A stretch of DNA of 64,000 bases from an uncultured Clostridia bacterium. Its GTDB lineage: Bacteria; Bacillota; Clostridia; Christensenellales; Borkfalkiaceae. Numbering within the stretch: the stretch's first letter is position 1; each line of letters begins with the position of its first letter. The stretch covers positions 1 to 64,000 of the forward strand of contig CATZIC010000001.1 of the NCBI GenBank assembly GCA_958419945.1. The letters are read 5' to 3'. Shown here in pieces: positions 36,261-44,961 of the stretch. The notes beneath the pieces are model-generated. The model had not been told where the DNA came from. It was given only the letters and a program-made list of their open reading frames with translations, and ran no database searches. A program made the translations under genes and the position numbers.

Positions 36261-37310
36261 TTAGTAAAGCGATACGTCTGACGCTTTTCTTGCTATTGTG
36301 TTTGCGCCTATAACGAGTAACATACCTACGACGTTATTAAGCATTTCCGCCGCAGATGCGATTCCCTGATCAGCGTTTTCAACACCTTTCCTTGCGGCAA
36401 AGGTGGAAACAACGTCTGCGGTTTCGTAGATTTCTACGTCATATAAAAGGATAACCTTTTCGTAGCCGATGCTAAGTAGGTGGCCGATACGGGTAATAAG
36501 CATTATTACTATCGTAGACAAAATGCAGGGAAGGACTACGTACCTCATTTGTGCCATTTTGCCTGCGCCGTCGATCTGTGCCGCCTCATAACTTGTCGGG
36601 CTTACGGCGATTATTGCGGCAAAGAATACTATGCTGTCATAACCTGCGGTTTCCCATATACCGCTTATTTGGTATATTGCCCTGAAATATTTCGGATCGT
36701 TTAAAAGGCCCGCTTTTGCCGCCTCATCCGAAATAATGCCTAATTTTGACAAAAATCTTGAAATAATACCCATGCCGGAAACGATATCGCTTTCTTTTAC
36801 AAGCATTATTACAAGCGTGGTCATTATAACGGTGGACATAAATTTGGGAAGATAGGTCAAAACCTGATACACGCTACGCATAATGTTGGACTTAATTTCA
36901 TTAAAGAAAAGCGCCAAAATTATGGGCATGGGGAAACCAAAGCAAAGCCCGTAGAAACTTAATAAGAAAGTGTTTCTGAAAGCACGCCAAAACTCCGGCG
37001 CCTCGGCACCGGTGAACATCAGTCTTAGGAAGTTACCAAGTCCGACGAAGTATTGATCGGCTACGTCTTTGCCGACTTCGGTCAACTTAAAGCAGCCCAA
37101 AAGCTCGTACATCGGGAAGTAACGCCAAAATAGGAACACCAAAAGCATGGGAACGAGCATTAGATAAAGTCGCCAATCTTTTAATATTGTCTTGAAAGTG
37201 TTCTTCCAATGGTGCTTTTCTACGTCGTCCCTTACGGCTTGTTCGGGGTCCATTACGTACTTTTGTGTTTTTTCATCGTAAATTATGTAGTTATCTATTG
37301 CTTTCGACAT
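36261..37310 (-). CDS. Sugar ABC transporter permease, LplB/YteP type
   Basis: 349 aa. The cytoplasmic N-terminus of about 45 residues is followed by six helices. The EAA loop is SYEAAQIDGAGKMAQMRYVV. It is the first gene of the pectin-oligosaccharide importer operon (YteP, YtcP, binding protein, two membrane proteins, ATPase, two membrane proteins, GH28, GH105). GGAGGA precedes the ATG. I could not assign a confident promoter in the 145 bases upstream. Confidence 0.94.
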   Translation of the reverse strand: MSKAIDNYIIYDEKTQKYVMDPEQAVRDDVEKHHWKNTFKTILKDWRLYLMLVPMLLVFLFWRYFPMYELLGCFKLTEVGKDVADQYFVGLGNFLRLMFTGAEAPEFWRAFRNTFLLSFYGLCFGFPMPIILALFFNEIKSNIMRSVYQVLTYLPKFMSTVIMTTLVIMLVKESDIVSGMGIISRFLSKLGIISDEAAKAGLLNDPKYFRAIYQISGIWETAGYDSIVFFAAIIAVSPTSYEAAQIDGAGKMAQMRYVVLPCILSTIVIMLITRIGHLLSIGYEKVILLYDVEIYETADVVSTFAARKGVENADQGIASAAEMLNNVVGMLLVIGANTIARKASDVSLY

Positions 37311-37421
37311 CAGATTCCTCCGCTACTACTTAATTTATAGTTGTATTTTTCTTATCTATATTTTTTATATTTTTTTCGTGTTATGATTTTGTAAGGCTGC
37401 AAATTTTTCGCATTTTTTTTA

Positions 37422-37449
37422 AAAAGTGAGCCTATAGGTCGGTTATTGA
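37422..37449 (-). repeat. Palindromic repeat A variant
   Basis: Minus strand: CAATAACCGACCTATAGGC, then TCACTTTTT. It lies 7 bases after the stop of the gene at 37456 and resembles the variants at 20323 and 57535. Confidence 0.55.
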
Positions 37450-37455
37450 GACTTT

Positions 37456-38067
37456 TTAATAATCTTCGCTATCGTAATTCGTGTTTTGGACGGCACGGCT
37501 TCTTTCCTTTTGGGTTCTAAGTAGATACCCTTTTTGATCTTCGAAAAGCCCGTCCTGCTTTCTTGAAATAAGTACTATTATCAAAGTGATAACTAAACTT
37601 AATAAATCCGAACTTAACGTCGCTATAAAAAGCTGCCAAAGGTTTACGCCTTTTAATATCGAGAGCAAAACCGACCTTCCGATACAAACCGTCAGATATA
37701 TTATTATCACGAAGATTCCGGAAAGGGTGAAACTGTCTCTTACCTTCTTCTTACCTAAAAAGTGGGTATATAAAAGGGATAAAAGTGCAAAGCAGTTACC
37801 GACCGAAAACCCGACGTACTGCAAAATATCGCCGTGAGAGGCAAGGCAGAAAACTATTCCGCCGAGCGCTAAATGTATCGCTGCTACAGCCCCCCAACGC
37901 ATTATTACGAGCGCTGCCACCGTATACAGAAGGGAAACCGCAAAGTTTACGTTTATTAATTTATTTGATAAGGTTACCAAAACGCCTTCAAGCACCGTGA
38001 AAATTACCGCAAACACGATTAAATCCATCGCCTTATACTGCTTGAAAGAGAGATTTTTTTGTGCCAT
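37456..38067 (-). CDS. Integral membrane protein, ECF transporter S-component-like
   Basis: 203 aa with five to six hydrophobic segments covering about 12-165 and a polar C-terminal tail of about 35 residues (RKQDGLFEDQKGYLLRTQKE). The size and helix pattern, with a short GGIVFCLAS-type loop, resemble substrate-binding S components of energy-coupling-factor vitamin transporters. No specific subfamily was recognised and no EcfA/EcfT genes are nearby. Its leader holds two adjacent perfect hairpins (38095-38135), which suggests RNA-level control. Confidence 0.65.
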   Translation of the reverse strand: MAQKNLSFKQYKAMDLIVFAVIFTVLEGVLVTLSNKLINVNFAVSLLYTVAALVIMRWGAVAAIHLALGGIVFCLASHGDILQYVGFSVGNCFALLSLLYTHFLGKKKVRDSFTLSGIFVIIIYLTVCIGRSVLLSILKGVNLWQLFIATLSSDLLSLVITLIIVLISRKQDGLFEDQKGYLLRTQKERSRAVQNTNYDSEDY

Positions 38068-38094
38068 GAGAATATATCCCGTATAAGGTTTATT

Positions 38095-38135
38095 GCGGTT
38101 TTAGCATAAAACCGCAGATTGCCCCGGGGCAATCT
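38095..38135 (-). promoter_or_regulatory. Double-hairpin leader of the S-component-like gene
   Basis: A perfect 20-bp palindrome AGATTGCCCCGGGGCAATCT (38116-38135) directly abuts a perfect hairpin GCGGTTTTA, GCA, TAAAACCGC (38095-38115). They lie 28-68 bases upstream of the start at 38067. This could be an operator plus attenuator or an unassigned riboswitch-like leader. Confidence 0.5.
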
Positions 38136-38190
38136 TAATTAAGTTGTTGACATTTTTGAGTGGTTTTCGAAAATTATCAAGCCGTACGGT

Positions 38191-38219
38191 TTGTAAATCA
38201 CCTGTTTTTATGCTATAAT
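38191..38219 (+). promoter_or_regulatory. Promoter of the pectinesterase gene
   Basis: TTGTAA at 38191-38196, 17-base spacer, TATAAT at 38214-38219, with TG at 38211 adding an extended -10. GAGAGG lies about 8 bases before the ATG at 38271. Confidence 0.7.
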
Positions 38220-38270
38220 CTTCCAAAAAGCGGTCTTAGTTCGCTTTAAATTTTAACCGAGAGGCTTTTT

Positions 38271-39179
38271 ATGAAAACCATTTATTGTACGCCGAATGAT
38301 AATCTTCAGAAAGTTTTTGACGAGTTACAGCCGCACACCACCGTTTATCTTGGTAGCGGTAGATATTACGGAAAGTCTGTTCTTAAAGTCCCTTTCGTTA
38401 CCATAATCGGTAGCGGTGATACGGTAATAACCTTTGACGATTACGCGCGTAGAACGGATGAAAACGGTGTCGAGATAGGAACGTTTCAAAGTTTTACCCT
38501 GTGCGTGACGTCTAGTAACGTTACTTTGAAAAACCTTACCGTGGAAAACACTGCGAGAAGTCCCGAAAAGTTAGGCCAAGAGGTTGCGCTTTCCGTTTAC
38601 GGCAACAGATTTACCGCGGAAAACTGCAAGTTTTCTTCCACGCAGGACACCCTGTTTTTAGGGCCGCTGCCCGACGACCTTGTGGTAAGATACGACGGAT
38701 TTTTGCCGGACTATTTAAGGTACTACGAGGGGCAAACCTATCAGAAGTTTATATCCTGTGAAATATCAGGCACGGTGGACTTCATTTTCGGCTGCGGCAA
38801 CGCTTTGTTTTCTAAATGCGATATAATTTCCGTAAACGATAACCGTGATATAGGTTACGTTGCTGCGCCCGCACATCACCTAGCCTGCGACGTGGGATTC
38901 GTGTTTAACGAATGCCGACTAATCTCTCGTGATGCGCCGACCGTGTATCTTGCAAGGCCTTGGCGGGACTTTGGTAAAGCCGTTTATATAAACTGTAGTT
39001 ACCAAGATCATATTGCAGATCAAGGATTTATAAATTGGAACGATACCTATCGTGAAAAAACCGCAAGGTTTTATGAATTCACGCCCGAAAAACTTTCCCG
39101 TCCCAAGTGGACACACACGCTTACAAAGAAGCAATCCGTGGAATTTTTAAATGCCGTCAAAAAGCATTTCGAGTTTTAA
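38271..39179 (+). CDS. Pectinesterase (CE8)
   Basis: 302 aa. Removes methyl esters from homogalacturonan, leaving galacturonate residues and methanol. The family motifs are present: YEGQTYQKF, SSTQDTLF with Gln-Asp, GTVDFIFGCGNALF with the catalytic Asp, and VYLARPWRDFGKAVYINC. There is no signal peptide, which is unusual for this normally secreted enzyme. It probably acts in the cytoplasm on imported methylated oligogalacturonides. Monocistronic: it has its own promoter and terminator and is transcribed against the surrounding genes. Confidence 0.94.
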   Translation: MKTIYCTPNDNLQKVFDELQPHTTVYLGSGRYYGKSVLKVPFVTIIGSGDTVITFDDYARRTDENGVEIGTFQSFTLCVTSSNVTLKNLTVENTARSPEKLGQEVALSVYGNRFTAENCKFSSTQDTLFLGPLPDDLVVRYDGFLPDYLRYYEGQTYQKFISCEISGTVDFIFGCGNALFSKCDIISVNDNRDIGYVAAPAHHLACDVGFVFNECRLISRDAPTVYLARPWRDFGKAVYINCSYQDHIADQGFINWNDTYREKTARFYEFTPEKLSRPKWTHTLTKKQSVEFLNAVKKHFEF

Positions 39180-39195
39180 CTTAACAAATTGTCTT

Positions 39196-39219
39196 AAGCG
39201 GAATTCTTTCCGCTTTTTT
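39196..39219 (+). terminator. Rho-independent terminator of the pectinesterase gene
   Basis: AAGCGGAA and TTCCGCTT around TTCT, then a T-run, 17 bases after the stop. Confidence 0.85.
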
Positions 39220-39269
39220 ATTTTGCGAAAAATAATGATTAAACGAATTATTGAAGTTCGCAAGCGAAC

Positions 39270-39318
39270 GACAAACCTTCAGGCTCTACGAGCCAGCTCC
39301 CTTTACACAAAGGAGCCA
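39270..39318 (+). repeat. Palindromic repeat C, copy
   Basis: ACAAACCTTCAGGCTCTACG, AGCCAGCTCCCTTTACACAA, then AGGAGCC. It is followed by AAGGATTTAAAATAATTAT, the same tail seen after the copy at 182. Confidence 0.75.
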
Positions 39319-39349
39319 AACAAGGATTTAAAATAATTATTATAATTTC

Positions 39350-39387
39350 CTGGATTGCCGCGGAGCTAACGCTCCTCGCAATGACGG
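39350..39387 (+). repeat. Palindromic repeat B, copy 8
   Basis: CTGGATTGCCGCGGAGC, TAAC, GCTCCTCGCAATGACGG. Confidence 0.8.
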
Positions 39388-39398
39388 GGAAAATATAG

Positions 39399-39425
39399 CG
39401 ATAACGGGCTTATAGGCGGACTTGT
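39399..39425 (+). repeat. Palindromic repeat A, copy
   Basis: CGATAACGGGCTTATAGGC then GGACTTG. It lies 3 bases after the uxaC stop codon. Confidence 0.75.
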
Positions 39426-39427
39426 TT

Positions 39428-40822
39428 CTATTTTGTAAAATATTTTACTGCGTTGTTGTAGCAAATATCTTCCACTATTTTACCGACGAATTCCACATTA
39501 TTCGGGTACTCACCGTTTTCGATAAGGGTACCTAATTTGTTACACAAAATTCTTCTGAAATACTCGTGGCGGGTGTAGGAAAGAAAACTTCTGCTATCCG
39601 TCAGCATACCGACAAATTTACTGATTAAACCCACCTGCATCAAGGATTCCATCTGCCTTGACATACCATCCTTTTGATCGTTGAACCACCAAGCGGAACC
39701 GAACTGAATTTTTCCGGTAATACCACCTTGCTGGAAACAGTTCATCATGGTTGCGATAACCTCGTTATCACGTGGGTTAAGGCAATAAAGTATGGTTTTG
39801 GGTAGTTGGTCGTTTATATCTAAATTATCAAGTATTTTGCCGAGTTTTTTTGCAAAAGGCTGATCCTCTATAGAGTCGAAACCGCAGTCGGGGCCGAGAG
39901 TCTTCATATAGCGTGTGGAGTTGTTCCTTAATGCGCCGATATGATACTGCTGTACCCATTTGTGTGCGTGGTACTGTTTGCCGAGGAATATAAGGACGTA
40001 TCCTTTATATTTTTCAACTTCGGTTCGGGAAAGCCTTTCGCCCGAAAGCGCCTTTTTAAGAATTTGGTCAACTTCGGCTTCGGTTGCGTCTTCGTACATA
40101 ACTACGTCAAGCGCATGGTCGGAGCAAACACAACCTACGCTGTCGAAGTAATCGATTCTATTTTTTAAAGCCTCGCACAAAGTCTTTATGCCGTCAATCT
40201 TTACGCCCGCAGCCTCTCCGAGACTTTCTATATAAGACCTAAACCAATCAAGTTCGATATTGATGGCTTTGTCGGGTCTGAATGCGGTCATGACCTCCGT
40301 TTTAAAGGTGGAATCTTCCTTTAAAAGTTTGTGCCATTTAAGGTCGTCGATAGGATCTTCGGTAGTGAAAATCTTTTTGACGTTACTCATTTCGATAAGT
40401 TTACGTGCGGTAAGTGTTTTTAACTTTTCGTTTGCTTTCACGTAAATCTTATCCGCCGTTTCCGGTGATAGAATATCATAGATACCGAAAAATCTTCTTA
40501 ATTCGAGATGAGTCCAATGATATATGGGATTGCCGATGGTGTAAGGAATTACTTCGGCATACTTACGGAATTTTTCGACGTCGCTTTTGTCGCCCGTAAT
40601 ATAACTTTCGTCCACGCCGATTTCACGCATAAGGCGCCATTTGTAATGGTCTCCGCCAAGCCAAACTTCGGTTATGGAGCGGAATTTTTTATCTTCGTAA
40701 ATTTCACGGCAACTTAAGTGACAGTGAAAGTCGAAAATGGGCATTTTTTCCGCATAATCGTGGTAAAGTGTCTTTGCGGTATCGTTATCGAGAATAAAAT
40801 CTTTGTCTAAAAATTCCTTCAT
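39428..40822 (-). CDS. uxaC: Glucuronate/galacturonate isomerase
   Basis: 464 aa, normal length. Converts D-galacturonate to D-tagaturonate (and glucuronate to fructuronate). It is an amidohydrolase-like TIM barrel with the metal motif FDFHCHLS (about 34-41). The ITEVWLGGDHYKWRLMRE and C-terminal DSRSFLSYTRHEYFRRILC segments are typical. AGGGAG precedes the ATG. It is the last gene of the uronate operon, 10 bases after uxaA. Confidence 0.97.
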   Translation of the reverse strand: MKEFLDKDFILDNDTAKTLYHDYAEKMPIFDFHCHLSCREIYEDKKFRSITEVWLGGDHYKWRLMREIGVDESYITGDKSDVEKFRKYAEVIPYTIGNPIYHWTHLELRRFFGIYDILSPETADKIYVKANEKLKTLTARKLIEMSNVKKIFTTEDPIDDLKWHKLLKEDSTFKTEVMTAFRPDKAINIELDWFRSYIESLGEAAGVKIDGIKTLCEALKNRIDYFDSVGCVCSDHALDVVMYEDATEAEVDQILKKALSGERLSRTEVEKYKGYVLIFLGKQYHAHKWVQQYHIGALRNNSTRYMKTLGPDCGFDSIEDQPFAKKLGKILDNLDINDQLPKTILYCLNPRDNEVIATMMNCFQQGGITGKIQFGSAWWFNDQKDGMSRQMESLMQVGLISKFVGMLTDSRSFLSYTRHEYFRRILCNKLGTLIENGEYPNNVEFVGKIVEDICYNNAVKYFTK

Positions 40823-40832
40823 ACTCCCTTCT

Positions 40833-42317
40833 TTACAGGGTTACGCCCGTCTTAAACAGGGCTATTTCCCTAGTGTTGTTTATTTCGTTTCTTGTTTTTT
40901 CACCGCTTGCAACCAAGCAAACGTAACTAATAAGCTCGTTTAATTTGTCCGTAAATTCCACACCTTCGGCAATGTCGCCAGCGTTAAAGTCAATCCAATT
41001 CTTCTTATTTTTGTAAAGTTCTGAATTGGTGGAAATTTTAACGGTTGGAACCATTCCGCCGAAAGGGGTTCCTCTACCCGTCGTGAACAGCACCATATGG
41101 CAGCCTGCGGCGGCTAAATTTGTAACCGCAACCATGTCGTTGCCCGGGCCGTTTAAAAGGTTAAGACCTCTTTCCAGAACACTTCCGCCGTCGAAAACAA
41201 CCCCGTTAACGGTACTATAGCCCGACTTTTGGGTGCAGCCCAAGGATTTATCTTCTAAGGTTGTGATGCCGCCGGCTTTGTTTCCGGGCGACGGGTTTTC
41301 GTAACACGGTTGGTTGTTCGATGCGTAGTAATGCTTAAAGTTATTTATAAGTTTTACTATATCCGAAAAGGTGTCTTCGTCCTTTGCCCTTGCCATAAGC
41401 AGGGTTTCCGCACCGAACATTTCGGGGACTTCGGTTAAAACCGTAGTGCCGTTTATGGAAGCCATATAATCGGAAAATCTACCTAAAAGCGGGTTTGCGG
41501 TTATTCCGGACAAGCCGTCGGAACCTCCGCATTTCAGACCTATTTTAAGTTCATTTAGGCTCACCTTTTCACGCTTATCTTCTTTTGCAACAGCGTAAAG
41601 TTTTTCAAGGCGAATTACGCCTTCTTCTATTTCGTCCGAAACCTCTTGAGCGACTAAAAATGATACACGACTCTTATCAAAGTCCCCCAAAGTTTCTATA
41701 AATTGGTCCATGCGGTTGTTTTCGCAGCCCAGCCCGAGCACTAAAACGCCGCCTGCGTTCGGGTGTTTGACCATTTGTTGAAGCAGTCTTTTTGTTCTTT
41801 CGTGATCCTCGCCCACCTGCGAACAGCCGTAGGGGTGAGTAAATGCAAAAGCTCCGTCAATGCCTTCTAAATCGCCGTGAATTTTGTTGAAACGGTTTAC
41901 GATTTCCTTTGCCTGTGCGTTTACGCAACCGACGGTAGGAATAACCCAAAGTTCGTTTCTTATGCCCACCTGCCCGTTTTTACGCCTGTAAGCGTTTACA
42001 AAAGGCGGGTTTTCTACGTGGCTTATGATGGGATTCGTAGGATTATATGAATATGAAAGTTCGCCGTCTAAATTTGTTTTAAGGTTGTGAAGGTGTACGT
42101 GCGCGCCGACCGTAATATCCTCGGTTGCGTGCCCGATTACTTCACCGTACTTTATAACCTTTTCACCTGCTTTTATAGGCTTTGTGGCAAACTTGTGTCC
42201 TCTTTTAATATCTTCCGAAAGGGTTACGCCCTCTATGGTTTCACCTTTTTTTAGGTCGCAAAGGGCAACCGAGACGTTATCGCTTTCGGCAATGTGTATG
42301 GATTTACGGGTAATCAT
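40833..42317 (-). CDS. uxaA: Altronate dehydratase
   Basis: 494 aa. Dehydrates D-altronate to 2-keto-3-deoxygluconate (KDG). The N-terminal SAF-type domain (about 10-85, VGAHVHLHN) is followed by the UxaA catalytic domain with HPYGCSQVGEDHERT, LGLGCENNRMD and GLKCGGSDGLSGITANP. Its start overlaps the uxaB stop by four bases (ATGA). The codons near 41205-41235 (KSGYSTVNG) resemble repeat A by chance or by assimilation; this segment is part of the normal enzyme. Confidence 0.96.
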   Translation of the reverse strand: MITRKSIHIAESDNVSVALCDLKKGETIEGVTLSEDIKRGHKFATKPIKAGEKVIKYGEVIGHATEDITVGAHVHLHNLKTNLDGELSYSYNPTNPIISHVENPPFVNAYRRKNGQVGIRNELWVIPTVGCVNAQAKEIVNRFNKIHGDLEGIDGAFAFTHPYGCSQVGEDHERTKRLLQQMVKHPNAGGVLVLGLGCENNRMDQFIETLGDFDKSRVSFLVAQEVSDEIEEGVIRLEKLYAVAKEDKREKVSLNELKIGLKCGGSDGLSGITANPLLGRFSDYMASINGTTVLTEVPEMFGAETLLMARAKDEDTFSDIVKLINNFKHYYASNNQPCYENPSPGNKAGGITTLEDKSLGCTQKSGYSTVNGVVFDGGSVLERGLNLLNGPGNDMVAVTNLAAAGCHMVLFTTGRGTPFGGMVPTVKISTNSELYKNKKNWIDFNAGDIAEGVEFTDKLNELISYVCLVASGEKTRNEINNTREIALFKTGVTL

Positions 42318-43759
42318 GCTATACTTCCGTCAAGAAAATGCTTTAAAGCCGTCCTCATTCCGTTTACGCACATATCTTCTATGTAGCGTGCAACGAGTTT
42401 GACGTTTTCCTCTCCGTCAAGTTTGATTTGCCAGATATCTTCACGAGAAAGAGCGGCTTTTGCAATCGACGTATAGTCGGTGTTTTGCCAAACCTGTTTC
42501 CAAAATTCCAAAAATTCCGGATTGTCGCTAAGCTTAATATCTTCTTCACCGCGTTTTCCTTTGTAGAAAACGGTCATTGCAGAAAAAGAAAACAGTATGG
42601 TTTCGGGAACTTTGTTAAACTTTTCGATGTAATCGGCATAAGTGCCCAAAAGACGGGTTCTGAACTTCGTAGTGGAATTTAATGCGATAGACATGAGTTC
42701 ATGTCTTATATACGGGTTTTCAAACCTTTCAAGCACGCTGCCACCGAACTTTTTACTTTCCGCTTCCGGAAGTTTGACGGTAGGTGCGATGGTTTCAAAC
42801 ATAAGTTTTTGGACGAACCTTTTTACGTCGGGATCGGTTACGCTTTCTCTTACGGTGTCGATACCGCACATATACGCAACCGGAACCATGCCCGTGTGTG
42901 CGCCGTTTAAAAGTTTAACCTTTCTTTCTTTATAAGGCTTGATATCGGGTACGAAAAGTACGTTAAGCCCCGTTTTGTCCGCAGGAAGAACCTTTTGAAT
43001 CGTTGGCTCCTCTTTTAAAACCCATAAGTGGAAGGCTTCGGCCTTTACAACGTTGTTGTCGATAAAGCCCGTTTCTTCGTAGATTTCCGAAACAGTGTCT
43101 TTCGGGAAGCCCGGAACGATTCTGTCAACCAAAGTATCGGTATAATGGTTTGCGGATGTTAGCCATTCGTCAAATTTTTTGTCGTTATATACAGTAGCCG
43201 AAAGTTTTAATAAAATCTTTTTAAGTTCCGTACCGTTGTTATCGATAAGTTCGCACGGGATTATGCAAAGTCCTTTTTCAAAATCTCCGTTAAAGTGAAG
43301 GTATCTTGCATGAAGTAAGGAAAGAAGTTTTCCGGGGAAAGATTTCGGACAGACGGTAAAGTCTGTGTCTGTTTCGTCAAAGGCAATACCCGCCTCCGTC
43401 GTGTTGGAAATTATAACCTGTAAATCCTCGCTTTCGGCGTACTTTAAATACTCTTCATATTGGGTGAAAGGATTGATAAAGTCGCCCAATAGGTCGATTA
43501 TTTGCCTTGTTTTTACTTTTTCGCCATCAATAAGACCTTCAAGACAAATGGTGTAAAGTCCGTCCTGTTTGCGAAGTTCTTCAACCCTACCGAAAGGCAT
43601 GGGCTGCACGACTACGACGTTTGAATTTATTGCGCCTTTATCGTTAAGGTCCTGCAAAATCCATTCCACGAAAGCCCTTAAAAAGTTGCCTTCGCCGAAC
43701 TGCATTATTTTAATTGGTCTTTTTGTCGTTTTGTAATTTTCAGCGTTTAATTGCAACAT
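42314..43759 (-). CDS. uxaB: Tagaturonate reductase
   Basis: 481 aa. An NADH-dependent mannitol-dehydrogenase-family enzyme that reduces D-tagaturonate to D-altronate. The N-terminal FGEGNFLRAFVEWILQ is the nucleotide-binding signature of UxaB. VKLLNGAHTGMVPVAYM holds the catalytic Lys and His region. It overlaps uxaA by four bases, so translation is coupled. Confidence 0.97.
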   Translation of the reverse strand: MLQLNAENYKTTKRPIKIMQFGEGNFLRAFVEWILQDLNDKGAINSNVVVVQPMPFGRVEELRKQDGLYTICLEGLIDGEKVKTRQIIDLLGDFINPFTQYEEYLKYAESEDLQVIISNTTEAGIAFDETDTDFTVCPKSFPGKLLSLLHARYLHFNGDFEKGLCIIPCELIDNNGTELKKILLKLSATVYNDKKFDEWLTSANHYTDTLVDRIVPGFPKDTVSEIYEETGFIDNNVVKAEAFHLWVLKEEPTIQKVLPADKTGLNVLFVPDIKPYKERKVKLLNGAHTGMVPVAYMCGIDTVRESVTDPDVKRFVQKLMFETIAPTVKLPEAESKKFGGSVLERFENPYIRHELMSIALNSTTKFRTRLLGTYADYIEKFNKVPETILFSFSAMTVFYKGKRGEEDIKLSDNPEFLEFWKQVWQNTDYTSIAKAALSREDIWQIKLDGEENVKLVARYIEDMCVNGMRTALKHFLDGSIA

Positions 43760-43803
43760 AATTACTCCTGCAAATTCGTACCGTAAAGTCTAAAATTTGA
43801 AAA

Positions 43804-44904
43804 CTATTGATTGATGGTTTCGATTACTTCTTCGGTTTCCTTGTCGAACACGTATACGTTTTTATAGGGAATTGCGAAAGTAAAGGAAGAATCAATTTTC
43901 GGCGTGTCGTGCGGGTCAACTTTTAATATGGATTTAATGCCGTTTATATCGGCGTATACATTGGTGTTGTCCCCTAAAAGTTCGGTAAGTTCCACGGTGG
44001 AATTTAATACGTATGCATCAGTTTCCTCGCCGTTGGATAGTTTAATGGATTCCGGACGGAAGCCGAAAATCATTTCTTTGTCCTGATATTTTTGTAAAGT
44101 TTCTTTTGATAAAACTTTCGAAATGTCAAGTTCGTTGCCGTTAAAAGTGAATTTTTCGTTTTTAACCGTGCCGGTTATAAAGTTCATCGGGGGCTCCCCA
44201 ATAAAGCCTGCGACGAAAACGTTTACCGGTTTAAAATACAGTTCGTAAGGGGTGCCGACCTGCTGAATATAGCCGTCTTTCATAACGACTATTCTGTCCG
44301 CCATTGTCATAGCCTCGGTTTGGTCGTGGGTTACGTAAATGGTGGTAGCGCCGGTTGCGCGGTGAATCTGAGTTATCTCGGAACGCATGGTAACACGCTG
44401 TTTTGCGTCGAGGTTTGATAAAGGTTCGTCCATTAAAAAGACGCCGACCTTTCTTATTATTGCACGGCCGACCGCAACCCTTTGGCGTTGACCGCCGGAG
44501 AGTGCACGGGGTTTTCTGTCAAGATAATCGGTAAGACCGAGAATTTCCGCCGTAGCTTTAACCCTTTCTTCGATAACGTCCTCGTCAATGCCTTGTAAGG
44601 TAAGACTAAACGCCAGGTTATCGTATACCGACATATGCGGATATAAGGCGTAACTTTGGAAAACCATTGCTATTCCCCTTTCCCTGGGTCCCTTGTCGTT
44701 GCAATATTCGCCGTCTATGTAAAAATCGCCTTTACTGATTTGCTCTAAACCTGCGATCATACGAAGGGTGGTGGACTTTCCGCAACCGGAAGGCCCTACG
44801 AAAACGATAAACTCACCTTTTTCGATTTCAAGGTTGAAGTTATGTACGGCGTGGAAACCGTTGGGGTATATTTTGTTTATGTCTTTCAAAGCAAGATATG
44901 ACAT
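43804..44904 (-). CDS. Sugar ABC transporter ATP-binding protein, MsmX/UgpC type (second copy)
   Basis: 366 aa. Walker A GPSGCGKST, signature LSGGQRQRVAVGRA, Walker B VFLMDEPLSNLD and the switch THDQTEA are intact, and the C-terminal TOBE region is complete. It sits within the uronate catabolic operon, between kduI and uxaB, with no permease genes beside it. It therefore probably energises importers encoded elsewhere, such as the MalFG-type pair at 61255, in the manner of a shared MsmX ATPase. That partnership is inferred. Confidence 0.94.
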   Translation of the reverse strand: MSYLALKDINKIYPNGFHAVHNFNLEIEKGEFIVFVGPSGCGKSTTLRMIAGLEQISKGDFYIDGEYCNDKGPRERGIAMVFQSYALYPHMSVYDNLAFSLTLQGIDEDVIEERVKATAEILGLTDYLDRKPRALSGGQRQRVAVGRAIIRKVGVFLMDEPLSNLDAKQRVTMRSEITQIHRATGATTIYVTHDQTEAMTMADRIVVMKDGYIQQVGTPYELYFKPVNVFVAGFIGEPPMNFITGTVKNEKFTFNGNELDISKVLSKETLQKYQDKEMIFGFRPESIKLSNGEETDAYVLNSTVELTELLGDNTNVYADINGIKSILKVDPHDTPKIDSSFTFAIPYKNVYVFDKETEEVIETINQ

Positions 44905-44961
44905 GATTTTCTCTCTCTCGGTTTATTTTATTGTTATAGTATAAAACGATTGGGTCTTAAA

